Positions 36,609 through 47,178 are shown, counted from the stretch's first letter. The stretch: 64,000 nt of DNA from Photorhabdus khanii NC19 (GCF_000517265.1 NZ_AYSJ01000013.1:227859-291858), one strand, 5' to 3'. A program made the numbers and translations. The notes: a model not told the origin generated them from the letters alone.

Positions 36609-37721
36609 ATGAGACGAAAAACGGGATTTTTCTTTGATGAACATTGTTTTTGGCATAGTACTGGCATGCATATAACAACTCTGCCTGTTGGTGGTTGGGT
36701 TCAGCCTGCTTCTGGAACTGCACATGCTGAATCGCCGGAAACAAAAAGGCGGTTGAAAAATTTGATGGATGTATCAGGCTTGAGCCACTCTTTGCATCTT
36801 TCTTCGGCATCGCCTATTGATGAGCAAATATTACGTAAAATTCATCCGGAAGAGTACCTGAAGCGGTTTAAGCAAGTCAGTGATAATGGTGGAGGAATGC
36901 TTGGTATAGAAGCCCCTCTAGGACCGGGAAGCTATGAAATTGCTAAGCTCTCAGCCAGCCTTGCTTGTGCTGCGGTGGAAGCCGTGCTTAACGGTGAGCT
37001 TGATAATGCTTACAGCCTTTCTCGACCACCAGGTCATCACTGTTTGCCTGATAAGTCCATGGGATTTTGTTTTCTAGCAAATATCCCATTAGCAATTGAA
37101 CAGGCAAAAGCACGTTTTGATTTAAAACGAGTTGCGGTCATTGATTGGGATGTTCATCACGGTAATGGTACTCAGCATATTTATTGGGATCGTTCTGATG
37201 TTTTGACCATCTCGATACATCAGGATGGTTGTTTCCCTCCAGGGTACAGCGGTGAAGATGATATCGGGGAAGGTGAAGGGGCAGGTTATAACCTAAATAT
37301 CCCATTACTTGCTGGAGCTGGACATAATAGCTATATCTATGCAATGACACAGATAGTACTTCCTGCGCTTGAACGTTTTAAACCGGAACTGATTATTGTT
37401 GCCTGTGGCTATGATGCGAATGCGGTGGATCCTTTGGCAAGGATGCAGCTCCATAGTGAAAGTTTTCGAGAGATGACCCAGCTAGTGCAACAGACAGCAG
37501 AAAGTTTATGCGACGGAAAACTAGTCGTTGTTCATGAAGGCGGGTATGCGGAGTCTTATGTACCATTCTGTGGATTGGCTGTACTTGAACAGATGAGCGG
37601 CATTCGTACTGAAGTCAAAGATCCAATGTTAGATTTTATACGCTTGCAGCAGCCAAGAGCTGAGTTTGAGCTATTTCAACAACGGCAGCTTGATAAACTG
37701 AAAGAAAAATTCGGTCTTTAA
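36609..37721 (+). CDS. Histone-deacetylase-superfamily (class II / acetylpolyamine amidohydrolase-like) deacetylase
   Basis: About 370 residues with the full catalytic set: RPPGHH (H143, H144), DWDVHHGNGTQ (D179, zinc ligands D181 and H183), and VACGYDAN with the third zinc ligand. These zinc enzymes remove acetyl groups from lysine, acetylpolyamines or related amides in the cytoplasm. The start is the ATG at 36609, behind AAGGAAGGGG; a GTG at 36606 is possible. It stands alone, so the substrate is unknown. It directly follows the mobile-element graveyard. Confidence 0.88.
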   Translation: MRRKTGFFFDEHCFWHSTGMHITTLPVGGWVQPASGTAHAESPETKRRLKNLMDVSGLSHSLHLSSASPIDEQILRKIHPEEYLKRFKQVSDNGGGMLGIEAPLGPGSYEIAKLSASLACAAVEAVLNGELDNAYSLSRPPGHHCLPDKSMGFCFLANIPLAIEQAKARFDLKRVAVIDWDVHHGNGTQHIYWDRSDVLTISIHQDGCFPPGYSGEDDIGEGEGAGYNLNIPLLAGAGHNSYIYAMTQIVLPALERFKPELIIVACGYDANAVDPLARMQLHSESFREMTQLVQQTAESLCDGKLVVVHEGGYAESYVPFCGLAVLEQMSGIRTEVKDPMLDFIRLQQPRAEFELFQQRQLDKLKEKFGL

Positions 37722-37732
37722 GCTTTGTTGCG

Positions 37733-37766
37733 TAGGTTTGCTCCACATAGCTTGGGAGCAAACCTA
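37733..37766. terminator. 12-bp perfect stem-loop after the deacetylase gene
   Basis: TAGGTTTGCTCC (37733-37744) pairs exactly with GGAGCAAACCTA (37755-37766) around ten bases, 11 bases after the stop codon. It may terminate transcription although no T run follows. The preceding GCTTTGTTGCGTA also resembles an IS5-type end, so an IS scar is possible. Confidence 0.5.
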
Positions 37767-37834
37767 TAAGGCTATCAAGTCACCGGATGCATTCGTGGCA
37801 CACGTATACCGGAACCGTCCAAAATTTTGTTGTA

Positions 37835-38146
37835 TTAATTTAAGTCTGTTTTTTTAAGCATTAACCCAAATAAAGGGTTATCAACGACAGGGATAACTGC
37901 AATATCGAATTTGTCTGGCTCCGGCAAAAAATCAATCTCCATTAATGCAGCAAATCGTGACGTCGTCAAATAGGCTTCTTCAATATCATCGGTGTAAATC
38001 ACCATCCCAAATTCATTTTTATCCCGCGTCGCAAATCGGCGATTACGCGTGTTAAACAGCACATAACCGGCCACATCAGGATTTTTTTCAACTAGCCCCA
38101 ATGTATCAAGTTCTTTCTGCAGTTTTTTTAGTTGCTTCTTTTTCAT
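37835..38146 (-). CDS. Small hypothetical protein (103 residues)
   Basis: I do not recognise the family. The protein has a very basic start (MKKKQLKKLQKEL), a mixed alpha/beta body (GYVLFNTRNRRFATRD, FGMVIYTDDIEEAYLTTSRF) and no signal peptide or membrane segment. It reads away from the toxin gene at 38401, so the two share an AT-rich divergent region (38147-38400). Codon use is AT-rich like the host and unlike the toxin. Confidence 0.6.
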   Translation of the reverse strand: MKKKQLKKLQKELDTLGLVEKNPDVAGYVLFNTRNRRFATRDKNEFGMVIYTDDIEEAYLTTSRFAALMEIDFLPEPDKFDIAVIPVVDNPLFGLMLKKTDLN

Positions 38147-38400
38147 TGTAAATTTCCGTTAGTTAGCGTGAGTCATTCTGCCGTGTGTCAAAATCCGATT
38201 TATATGAGACAACTTTATTTACTCAATGTCTTATAAAAAACACAACAATATGATTGAAGAGTATGATTACATTAAAATAATTATATTAATAAATAATTCA
38301 GATTACTAATAATTAATATATAAATATAACTATAGTTGACTATAATCCATTGTTATCATTGATGTAATGAAATATAAGCGACAAATATAAGGAAATAGTA

Positions 38401-41400
38401 ATGGCTTTTATACCCAACAAAGACTTCACGAGTCTACTCAATATCCTGATCGATAGACAGATCAAGGAGGCAGGTCGTCAGACCGAATGGTTCAACATGA
38501 GTCCTGACGAGCGTACCGACTACATCACGCAGGTAAGTGAGCGGTTGCAAGACATGCAGCAGAGTACCCTGAGTGTGCTGGCTGCCCAGCATTTTCAAAT
38601 GAAGGACAACCCCGTTTCTGTCAGCGATCAGTTGCAAACGTTGCAGCAAAGACGGCAACAGATGAACAATGTACCCAGCACGCCGGCGATCAACGCCTAC
38701 AAGCAGCAACTGGAGCGCGACATCCGGTTATACCGCCGCCAACAGACGGCCATGACGCACTTTGACAGCACTTGGGGCAAGGTTTTGGTCATGCTCAATT
38801 CCGGCGACCCCAAAACCAAAACCCTGAATGCGACGACCTTGAGGGAGGATGCGGCGGGCAAGCAGGCCAAGCTGGATACTAAGATCAGACATCTGGAACA
38901 GCAATTGATCACACAGGTGTCCGACTCCACGTTTAGTCAAAAATACGTGACGCTGTTTTCCGAGCTACAGGCCTACAAGGAGGTCAATGCCCGCTACAAC
39001 ACTTTGCTCAATGCACCTTCTACGGAAGAGGCCACAGCCCTCAGTGCGTTGACCAAGGTGCCAAGGGCTTCCGATGATCTACCGGTAAATATTTCACTGT
39101 TGATGATGGAGGAGCGTCCCGGCTACATCCGCATGAACGTCGCGCTGGTCAATGCCAGCACCGATGGCCGCTTCAAGGACTTCTTTCTGGAGAACGGTAG
39201 GTTGGTTGTGCCGACGGACGGGGTACTCAACTTCTCCTTCGGTACCGCAGCCCGCTCCTTGGCTTGGCAACAACAATACCGGCTCAAGAGTGAGCCGCCA
39301 TCCTTTCGCTCACCGACCTATGCGCCAATTCGCTCAGTGCTGGTCAAAACCGAATTCGTCGAGAAGTATTTTGCCAACTACTTGGTTTCGGAAAGCACCT
39401 TGCGAGAAGGTTTCAAGGCGCAGTTGCTGGGTAACGGTCGCAAGATGCTGCTGACCAGCGTTGACCGCAAGGTGCCGAACCAGGTTGGGATTCAGGTGTC
39501 CGGCCAGGCGCTGAATACCACCATCACCCGAGAGGTGCCATTGGCAAGCGCCTTGAGCGACCTGATCAATCAGAATGCTGATATCACCAGTTTCAAGACT
39601 ATCGGCCTGGAGGGGTTTCGTCAGAGCAGTTACCACCCGGACCGTGACGGGCTTTTCGTCAATATCCGTGAGCTGGAACGTTCGGTCGGTTTTACCAACC
39701 GCCAATACTTGCTGGAAATGCTCCAGGGCAAAGACTACCTGTCCGCGACGCCCTTTGGGGTGATGAGCGTTGACGGCGACAAGGTCAGCAGCAATCACTT
39801 GAGTAAGGAGCAGACTGGTAAACTGTATAAATACAACGCCACATTTTTCGAGAAGCTGGAACAACTGCGTGACAGCGGTACGGAGGGCAGTCGCCTGTTC
39901 AAAAACAGCAGCGAGCGCATGGCATTCGAGCAGCAGTTGGTGCGTTTGCTTGAACGCAACCACATCACCCCCGCAGGGATGTTGGCGCCGGAGTACCCCC
40001 GTGACAGCATGCGCGATATCAAGGGCAATAACCTGAACAAGGTGCTGTGGGAACAGGCGTTCGCCGCTTCAGTCTGGCAGAGCACCGATAATGACCGGCT
40101 GCTGTTCGGGCTGGCGACGAAACTGGTGAAAAATCCGGCTGTGGACAAGGTCCTACAAAGTGGCTATGTGCAAAGTGACATCGCCCAGGCCAAGGGGCTG
40201 CTGGCACCGCTGTACGAACAGTGGCGCACTCGAGCCGTTGAAGAGGAAACCCAGCGGGTCGCCAACGCCAATGCGACACAGCATCCAAACAACCCGAAAG
40301 TACAGATCTTCGATAAGGCCGCGGTTGAGCGCTCACTGGATGACAAGCTGTTCACCCTGTTGTTGACGGGTTACCAGGGCCTTGAGAACGCCGATGCGCA
40401 ACTGCGTCCGGTGGTTAAGGAAGCACTGTTGAGCAATGAGGGCAGGAGCCTGCGCAAACAGGTCTTGTTTCATGTCTTGAGCCCGATAGCTGATAGCCTT
40501 TCCAAGGCTGCAGTCCCGGTCAATCCTCACGCCGTGCTGGGTGCCGACAAGGTCATAATCAATAACCGGCTGAATCAACCCGACCCGTATCTGATCCTTA
40601 ATACCAGCTCTGAGGAGCAGGCGTATCACGATGGTTCATACCTGATCAAGGACGATAAGTATCGCAGCTACAACCAGTTCCGTCCGGACCCCAAGAATGA
40701 CGCTACACGCTACATGAATGATCTGGATATCCCGTTCGTGGGGGGGATTTCCGGGGCCACCCAGACCGTCAGCAATGCCTTGCCGGAATTGTTCGATGGC
40801 GCGTTGAGCATCAAGCAGTACTGGCAGTTCCAGATGGCCAATGCGGCCTTCATGATCCGTAACGGCTATCACTCGTTTTTCGAAACCCTCTACGTCGCTG
40901 CGCGTTACGAACCGGAGAGTGCGGACAGTATCGGCAAGGACCTGTTGCAGATGTTCGACAAGTACCGCGTTGAAGGCAGCAAGAGGGCGTTGCAGGGTGA
41001 ACTGTATGACGGAGTGATGGCACGAGTCTTGCCGATCATCAATCAGGGATTGCCAGCGGCTGACGAGTTCCATCCACCGCGTTTTACCCGATTTGGTCCA
41101 AGATCGGCGCTGCTGGGGCAGGCGGTGAAGGATCTCGAACTCAAGTCTGGGCTGGCGTCTGTAGGTGATGGACTTAAGCCCCGTCAAGGCAGCACCGACA
41201 TCCATCAGTTTGCTGCCGATCCTGTACTGTTCGCCAAAACCCATACCATCAGTGCCGAGGTGCTGGTCGAATCGGGCCGCCTGCCGGCAGAGGGTCATGC
41301 TCAGTTAGTGAAGGTCGCGCCTAACCTGTATGAGTTGGAATACACCGGGCAAAATGCCAATGATATATCCGCAAAAGTGCCAGCGTATTTCCTCGGTAAC

Positions 41401-44400
41401 AACGGCCCGAACCAAGCCAATCCGGTGCCTGCCTATGTGGACATACCCAAGCAGGCAGCAGAACCGGGCAACTTCCTCTTCACTGGTACATTGTCGGGTA
41501 GCTCACTGGTAGTGACCCGTCTTGACGCCAATACCTACCGGGTTTACCACGACGGCCGGATCAATAGCTCGCTGCTATACGACAATGTAGTGATGGCGGT
41601 CGACTACAAGGATTACCAGGTATCCGGTACCGCTGAGAGTCTTGCTGCGGCGTACATGCAGTTCGTCAATGACGAATGGCAACTGGTGTTCCAGCGCCAG
41701 GAATATCAACGAGACGGACAGATGGTTTGGTTGAAACTGCGCGATGGTGCGGAGTCACTCTCGATCCAGGTCGCCGGCAGTCAGGTGGTGGAGCGCAAAC
41801 AGGCCGAATTCACCACTTACCGTGAGCAGGTTCATCAACAACTGAAGAAGGTGGCGACGCAGTTTGGGGTATCGGTCGAAGGGGTTGCCGACGGTGTCTA
41901 CACAGAGGGAGCATTTTCTCCTGAGCATCCGGCAATTGCTGCATGGACCCGATTGCGCGAAGCGGTTCAAGCTAAGGTCAAAGCCGACATCGACCAGGTG
42001 GCGGACAAGCGCTACCAGCTCCTGGAAGCACGATACACCTCAAGCGATACGGCCTTGGTCGATCAACAAATCAAGCAACTCAATCTTACACAGGATTACT
42101 ACAGGGCGCAGTACGATCCGGTATTGCGTGAAGCTGGCTCTGTCGAAAATACCTGGCTCTGGCAGCAGATCAAGGCCAAAGACAAAGAAGGCAGCGCTGC
42201 GGTGGTAAGGATTGACGATTCGTCCATTCAGGGCGAGGAGCACACCAGCAGTGTGGGCGAAAGTTATGCAACCTCCGAGGCCTATCAACGCGGGGGACAG
42301 GGCACCGAGTTCAGAGATGGCTTGCTCCACTTCCGTGAGATTAAGATCACTGGGGTAGATGACAAAATGTCTGCCCTGGAGATGAAGCGCCTGTTTCTCG
42401 ATGGAAAACTCACCCACAAGCAACGGGGTGCCTTGAGCGGTCGCATCACCGAAACCAGCCAGGCCGAGTACATCGACAAGGTACTGCGGCAGACCGCAGT
42501 GTTCAGCGAGAACTTCCATGACGCAGGCAGTGTCTTCGAGCGTCTGGTTCCACAGGACTTTTATCTGTCTCTGGTTGGTGACCGATCCGGTGGCCGTTGC
42601 TACCCCTTGGTCAGGGCCATGGCCGTGGCATTGGCTAGTGGTGGTGAAGTGGGCATCGATAGCTTGGTGCAAAAGCTGTTCTTCGCCTCTGCCGACCCGC
42701 AAGCGGGCAGTTCCACGCTGCTTAAGAACAGTTTGCTCAGGCTGCACGCCAATGTCGAAGCCGTTCAAGCCTCCACGGAGCTGGGCCAGTTCAATTTGCC
42801 CGAAGTGGTGTCGCGACTGGCCACAACGACCGGCACCTCGATATTCGCACTCAATACCCAGAATCATTCGATGATGGTAGGGAGCGCTGTCACAGCCGAA
42901 GGCCGTCGCTACTATTTCTATGACCCGAACGTCGGGATCTTTGCCTTCGACAACACCAAGAGTCTGTCAAAGGCCATGGATCAGCACTTAGTGGGGAGTA
43001 ATCTGGCCGCACATTACGGCTTGTTCGGCAGTAACTCGGCACCGGCCTTCAACCTGATTGAGATCGATACCGGCAAGATGGCTGAAGTACCCGTGAGCAA
43101 TGGCTTGAATGTGGCCGATCTGGCCCGGTTCGAGGAGCTGGCCAGTGTCATCGGGCAACGGCGTCAGGTCGAGCAGGCGGTGAGTACACAAGAGCAGATC
43201 ACGAAAGACTTGCAACTCGGCACTGTGCTGAAGACCTTTGATGCCGAACAATGGGGCGCACGGTTCGAAGCCGCCAGTACCCAGCTGGCGCAAAAATACC
43301 AACTGGATAACCGCTGGCTACCAATCATCGCTACAACCGAAGACCTGGGGGAAGGCCGCTACCGGGTCCAATTCATCAACCGTGATCAACCCGAACAGAC
43401 CCGCAGGCTGGTTACCAACGATAACACCTTTATCGAATTCCGGCGCTTCGTCGATGAGCACATCAGTGTGCTGAATGAGCACTTTACCCTGGAGCACGGC
43501 CGGATGCGGCCTCGCGGTGGGGTTGGCGAGGCTGCGCCGGTGGACGGGTTGAACGCAGGGTTTGCAGTCCAGACATTGATCCAGTGGTTTTCTGACAAGA
43601 ACCGTCACGATGCGGCAAGCGGAGTGGCTTCGCCTGATCTAGCCACCGCGCTCAAGGTCCACAGCTACCTCAATTTTGTCCAGATGGCTCACGGTGGCGT
43701 GCAGGATGTGGTCAAGGTCACCGCGCTGGTACGTACGGCGCTGCGTGGCGAAGTGGTGGCCGCCGAAACCTCGCTCAAAGGCTTTGCCTTGAACTTGGGC
43801 CACACCGTCAACGAAGGCGCCGGTTTATTGTTTGGCGGAGCCATGGTCGGTCTGGATGCCTATGAGCTGGCCCACGCCGAGAACGATGTTCAGAAAGCAG
43901 TGTTCGGTACCCAGCTGGCGTTCGATTCGGCTAGCTTCGTTACCGGCGTAGCAGGAGTGGGAGCCGGGTTGGTCGGTGCTTCGACGGCCGGGGCAGTACT
44001 CGGTGGGGCCGGGGTGATCCTTGGCGGGCTTGCGGTGGGCTTTACAGCACTGGCGCAGGCCTTTGGTGCGGTCGCCGAGGATGCTAAGGCGGTGGGTCGT
44101 TACTTCGACACAGTCGACAATGCGTACAAAAACAACGGCTATCGTTATGACGACAAGAACAAGGTACTGGTGCCCCTTGCCGGGGCGGTAGTCAAAAGCC
44201 TTGACTTGAGCAAGAACCAGATTAGTTTCGACAGCCAGTACATCTACCGAACCCATTCCGGCTCTACCGGTTCGGGGAAAATTAATTACTTCTTCTGGGT
44301 CGGTGACTTTCCGCGAATGGTCCACGACCGTGGTCAGGCGATTGAGGTACGAAGTGGCATTGGTTACAAGGACATTTCCCAGCCCCTCAAGCACAGCGAC

Positions 44401-47178
44401 AGCAATGTGGTGATCTTGCCTGGCACGCCTAAGTCCTACATCAGCTACGAATACATGCTGCTACCCGGTGCTACCACACGCCACGACGCAGGTTTCGACG
44501 TGATCCGCAGGCTTGAGAAAGACAAACGATTTGACTACGACTTCTACATCTTTCCGGGTGAGGAGACGATCCGTAGAATTCGTCATGAGTATGTCGACAC
44601 CTCGGTCGAAGTAGTGCTCGATCAGCGCAACCGGCAACTGGTGGTGCCCGAGCTGCCCAAGGAGCTGCACGGCTTTCTGCGCTACGAGATTAAGGGGGCG
44701 GGCGGCAAGTACCTGATCGGCCTCAACAAAGGCACCCAAGTTAAGCTCACGAACGATGTCACCAGTGAGTGGATTATCGACAGTAGCCAACTCGCCAGTG
44801 ACAGCATCCACGTGTCGGAGAACCAATTGGTGGTAGGCGGGGTTGTGGTAGAGCTCAACCCGGCTCAGAACGGGCAGATATTGGTGGTCAACGGTAAGGG
44901 TGAGGTGCACAAAGTCGATCTCACCAGCCTGACAGCTCAGGTGGTAAGCGAAGATGCAAGCAAGTGGCAGATGCCCGGCCAGCAAATCGAGCAGCACCTG
45001 AGTGATTTAGCTAAGGCGCATCAGTTGCACGGACAGTACGTGGTGGTGGAGAACTACCGCCACAACGGACATGATGTTGGTCGAGCTTTCTACGATGTGG
45101 CCAAGGACCGCATGCTATTCACCGACACCAGTCAGGAACAGGCCAGACATGCCCAACTGGGTGCGGTGATGGGTGACCATGCCTATTTCTACGATGCCGA
45201 CAACGCGGTGGCGTGGCGGGTAGACATCGCCACCGGGCAGGTCGACGCACAGTTTGAGCCGTGGTTCAACCAGAATGCAGGCAAGATCAGTCGGCTATGG
45301 CAGGAGGGGGATGCGGTCTACCTAGCACGCCATTATCAGCTAAAGGAGAGGGAGGCTGAGCTGAGCTATCGGATCCTCGGTGACCAAATGGAGTTGGTTA
45401 GTGCGGTGGGTGATGATGCGCTGCTCCAACTTTCGGCCCGCACCGGTCGGCATGGTGATGAGATTAAGGTCATACTTCAGGGCTACAGGAGCAATAGTAC
45501 CCAGCGTGAGACTCTGATGTATACGCTGGGAGCACGGCTGATCAAGCCGACCAGTGCGGCGCTGGTCACGGTGTTCGGCGTGGATGCGGCTGGCGTGCCG
45601 CACCGTTACTGGATACGCACCAGTGACGGGATGCTAATCAAGCCGAATCTGGCACCACCGTCGGATCAGACCCAGCGCTTCGAAGAGTATGAGCAGACCC
45701 GCAGTGCCTGGCAGATCCCGGCCGACCTGGTGTTAGCAGGGAGCATATCGCAGCCCGGTGGCGAGGAAGTGTTTTTCTTCTACAGCAAGGAACAAAAGGC
45801 CCTGTTCCGCCAGGAAGGAGCAGGTCAGGTGGTACTCGACGCTAACCAACCGAGCGCATTGCGGGTCACCACTCCGGCCTTGGTCAACGTGATTAACTTG
45901 AACAGTCACCTGGTCGCAATAACCGAGGACGGGCGTGTGGCCCAGCTTGATGCACTGGGGCATTTTAACTACGCAGCCGTCAACGAGCATTGGCTCAAGG
46001 GACGTACCCACTGGTGGCAGGACCTGCACAGCGTCACCGGCAGCAGTGCCATCCTGGCCGTGTTTGGAGTCAAGGGTGCCGACGGCAAGAGCGTGCTGCC
46101 GGTGTGGTACCACAACGGTCAAGTGGTTGTGGCTTCCCTGCAAGACAAGCATTTGCAGTTCCTGGGTTTTGAAGCGGATGGCTCTAGTGCGCGACTGTTC
46201 GAACCCGCCAGTGGCAAGTTGTATCGTCAGCGGCCTATGACTGCCGATGCGCTGGCTGCCGCGTTCGGTATCGACGCAATGCTTGAAGCCTCAGCGCAGC
46301 TTCCCGCTGCCAGTGAGCTGATGCCTGAACTGCACCTCAAGACGGCGGAGCAAGTCGATGCCGGGCTGCGTCTGACCACCGTAAAAGGCGAGATCCTACT
46401 GCGAACCAATGACGGCAAATTACAGTTAGTTGCCGTCGACAAAGGTTGGAAACAGGACAACCTCGCTCGTCTGCCACAGGCACTTGCTGAGATAGCTAAT
46501 CAGTGGCGAGCCAAAGGTGTGCTGACCTTGCAAGGCGATGACATGCAAGGCTGGTTCGATGTCGACAGTGGTCAGGTATTCTCCAGCGATGGCATCCCTG
46601 CCGCAGACAACCTGCGTTTTATCGGAATCGCTGCCGGGAAGAAGGGCGCTTACGTGTACAGCCCGATGGACCAGACGCTGTACTGGGTCAAGGCCGGCAA
46701 TGCGCAGAAGCTGAACCATTACACTGGTGTCGAGCGCATTGGTTCGTCGCTGTTGCTTCAGGGCGGGGACTATCTGCTCCCACCGCTGATCGCCGGTGTT
46801 GACAGCGTGGTGCTGCATGGCGGTACCAGTAACGATACCTACCGCCTTAGCCAAGAGATATGGTCGCATTACCGCGTGGTCGTCATTGACAACGATGACC
46901 CGGATCAGGGTCTGGATCGCTTGATCATGCCAGTGGCCGATGCGGAAAAAATCCTCGTCAGCCGCCACGAGGATGACCTGATGCTAACCGACTCGACCAA
47001 TGGCACGGCCCTGGTGATGCGCAAGGTGTTCGGTAGCCAAGCGGAGACGCACCGGCACCTGCAAATTGAGCTGGAAGGTTCCTCGTCGGTGATCAACGTT
47101 GATTACTTGGTCAAGGGTTTTACTTGGGAAGGAGTGGCCAAAGATGGTTTGTTCGAACTGTCCTGGGCCACCCAGTAG
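38401..47178 (+). CDS. mcf: Mcf/FitD-like giant insecticidal toxin with MCF cysteine-protease and TcdA/TcdB-type translocation domains
   Basis: At 2925 residues it nearly equals Photorhabdus Mcf1 (2929), the 'makes caterpillars floppy' toxin that kills insect haemocytes and gut cells. Around 1400 the protein has GGRCYPL with C1400 inside an Arg-Cys-Tyr triplet, then H1489 (QNHSMM) and D1508 (YFYDPN), matching the RC(D/Y) cysteine-protease effector of MCF and some MARTX toxins that depends on host ARF proteins. Residues about 1784-1905 are hydrophobic, glycine/alanine-rich helices like the TcdA/TcdB pore-forming segment. The C-terminus (about 2805 on) has GGTSNDTYRL, an RTX-like calcium turn, fitting type I export; no exporter gene is adjacent. 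Base content is striking: two hand-counted 60-base lines gave 55% and 60% G+C against 37% just upstream, with AAG, CTG and GTC codons preferred. Origin by transfer from a high-GC donor such as a pseudomonad is inferred. Confidence 0.9.
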   Translation: MAFIPNKDFTSLLNILIDRQIKEAGRQTEWFNMSPDERTDYITQVSERLQDMQQSTLSVLAAQHFQMKDNPVSVSDQLQTLQQRRQQMNNVPSTPAINAYKQQLERDIRLYRRQQTAMTHFDSTWGKVLVMLNSGDPKTKTLNATTLREDAAGKQAKLDTKIRHLEQQLITQVSDSTFSQKYVTLFSELQAYKEVNARYNTLLNAPSTEEATALSALTKVPRASDDLPVNISLLMMEERPGYIRMNVALVNASTDGRFKDFFLENGRLVVPTDGVLNFSFGTAARSLAWQQQYRLKSEPPSFRSPTYAPIRSVLVKTEFVEKYFANYLVSESTLREGFKAQLLGNGRKMLLTSVDRKVPNQVGIQVSGQALNTTITREVPLASALSDLINQNADITSFKTIGLEGFRQSSYHPDRDGLFVNIRELERSVGFTNRQYLLEMLQGKDYLSATPFGVMSVDGDKVSSNHLSKEQTGKLYKYNATFFEKLEQLRDSGTEGSRLFKNSSERMAFEQQLVRLLERNHITPAGMLAPEYPRDSMRDIKGNNLNKVLWEQAFAASVWQSTDNDRLLFGLATKLVKNPAVDKVLQSGYVQSDIAQAKGLLAPLYEQWRTRAVEEETQRVANANATQHPNNPKVQIFDKAAVERSLDDKLFTLLLTGYQGLENADAQLRPVVKEALLSNEGRSLRKQVLFHVLSPIADSLSKAAVPVNPHAVLGADKVIINNRLNQPDPYLILNTSSEEQAYHDGSYLIKDDKYRSYNQFRPDPKNDATRYMNDLDIPFVGGISGATQTVSNALPELFDGALSIKQYWQFQMANAAFMIRNGYHSFFETLYVAARYEPESADSIGKDLLQMFDKYRVEGSKRALQGELYDGVMARVLPIINQGLPAADEFHPPRFTRFGPRSALLGQAVKDLELKSGLASVGDGLKPRQGSTDIHQFAADPVLFAKTHTISAEVLVESGRLPAEGHAQLVKVAPNLYELEYTGQNANDISAKVPAYFLGNNGPNQANPVPAYVDIPKQAAEPGNFLFTGTLSGSSLVVTRLDANTYRVYHDGRINSSLLYDNVVMAVDYKDYQVSGTAESLAAAYMQFVNDEWQLVFQRQEYQRDGQMVWLKLRDGAESLSIQVAGSQVVERKQAEFTTYREQVHQQLKKVATQFGVSVEGVADGVYTEGAFSPEHPAIAAWTRLREAVQAKVKADIDQVADKRYQLLEARYTSSDTALVDQQIKQLNLTQDYYRAQYDPVLREAGSVENTWLWQQIKAKDKEGSAAVVRIDDSSIQGEEHTSSVGESYATSEAYQRGGQGTEFRDGLLHFREIKITGVDDKMSALEMKRLFLDGKLTHKQRGALSGRITETSQAEYIDKVLRQTAVFSENFHDAGSVFERLVPQDFYLSLVGDRSGGRCYPLVRAMAVALASGGEVGIDSLVQKLFFASADPQAGSSTLLKNSLLRLHANVEAVQASTELGQFNLPEVVSRLATTTGTSIFALNTQNHSMMVGSAVTAEGRRYYFYDPNVGIFAFDNTKSLSKAMDQHLVGSNLAAHYGLFGSNSAPAFNLIEIDTGKMAEVPVSNGLNVADLARFEELASVIGQRRQVEQAVSTQEQITKDLQLGTVLKTFDAEQWGARFEAASTQLAQKYQLDNRWLPIIATTEDLGEGRYRVQFINRDQPEQTRRLVTNDNTFIEFRRFVDEHISVLNEHFTLEHGRMRPRGGVGEAAPVDGLNAGFAVQTLIQWFSDKNRHDAASGVASPDLATALKVHSYLNFVQMAHGGVQDVVKVTALVRTALRGEVVAAETSLKGFALNLGHTVNEGAGLLFGGAMVGLDAYELAHAENDVQKAVFGTQLAFDSASFVTGVAGVGAGLVGASTAGAVLGGAGVILGGLAVGFTALAQAFGAVAEDAKAVGRYFDTVDNAYKNNGYRYDDKNKVLVPLAGAVVKSLDLSKNQISFDSQYIYRTHSGSTGSGKINYFFWVGDFPRMVHDRGQAIEVRSGIGYKDISQPLKHSDSNVVILPGTPKSYISYEYMLLPGATTRHDAGFDVIRRLEKDKRFDYDFYIFPGEETIRRIRHEYVDTSVEVVLDQRNRQLVVPELPKELHGFLRYEIKGAGGKYLIGLNKGTQVKLTNDVTSEWIIDSSQLASDSIHVSENQLVVGGVVVELNPAQNGQILVVNGKGEVHKVDLTSLTAQVVSEDASKWQMPGQQIEQHLSDLAKAHQLHGQYVVVENYRHNGHDVGRAFYDVAKDRMLFTDTSQEQARHAQLGAVMGDHAYFYDADNAVAWRVDIATGQVDAQFEPWFNQNAGKISRLWQEGDAVYLARHYQLKEREAELSYRILGDQMELVSAVGDDALLQLSARTGRHGDEIKVILQGYRSNSTQRETLMYTLGARLIKPTSAALVTVFGVDAAGVPHRYWIRTSDGMLIKPNLAPPSDQTQRFEEYEQTRSAWQIPADLVLAGSISQPGGEEVFFFYSKEQKALFRQEGAGQVVLDANQPSALRVTTPALVNVINLNSHLVAITEDGRVAQLDALGHFNYAAVNEHWLKGRTHWWQDLHSVTGSSAILAVFGVKGADGKSVLPVWYHNGQVVVASLQDKHLQFLGFEADGSSARLFEPASGKLYRQRPMTADALAAAFGIDAMLEASAQLPAASELMPELHLKTAEQVDAGLRLTTVKGEILLRTNDGKLQLVAVDKGWKQDNLARLPQALAEIANQWRAKGVLTLQGDDMQGWFDVDSGQVFSSDGIPAADNLRFIGIAAGKKGAYVYSPMDQTLYWVKAGNAQKLNHYTGVERIGSSLLLQGGDYLLPPLIAGVDSVVLHGGTSNDTYRLSQEIWSHYRVVVIDNDDPDQGLDRLIMPVADAEKILVSRHEDDLMLTDSTNGTALVMRKVFGSQAETHRHLQIELEGSSSVINVDYLVKGFTWEGVAKDGLFELSWATQ

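Noticed and set aside
37722-37745. IS5-type terminal repeat (GCTTTGTTGCGTA) after the deacetylase gene
   Set aside because: Only about a dozen bases resemble such an end and no partner or transposase scrap is visible nearby; I list only the stem-loop.
42040-42867. 275-codon open frame on the minus strand inside the Mcf-like gene
   Set aside because: It is an antisense shadow produced by the GC-rich codon use of the toxin; it has no ribosome-binding site and no family features. Other long minus-strand frames within 38.4-47.1 kb are the same.
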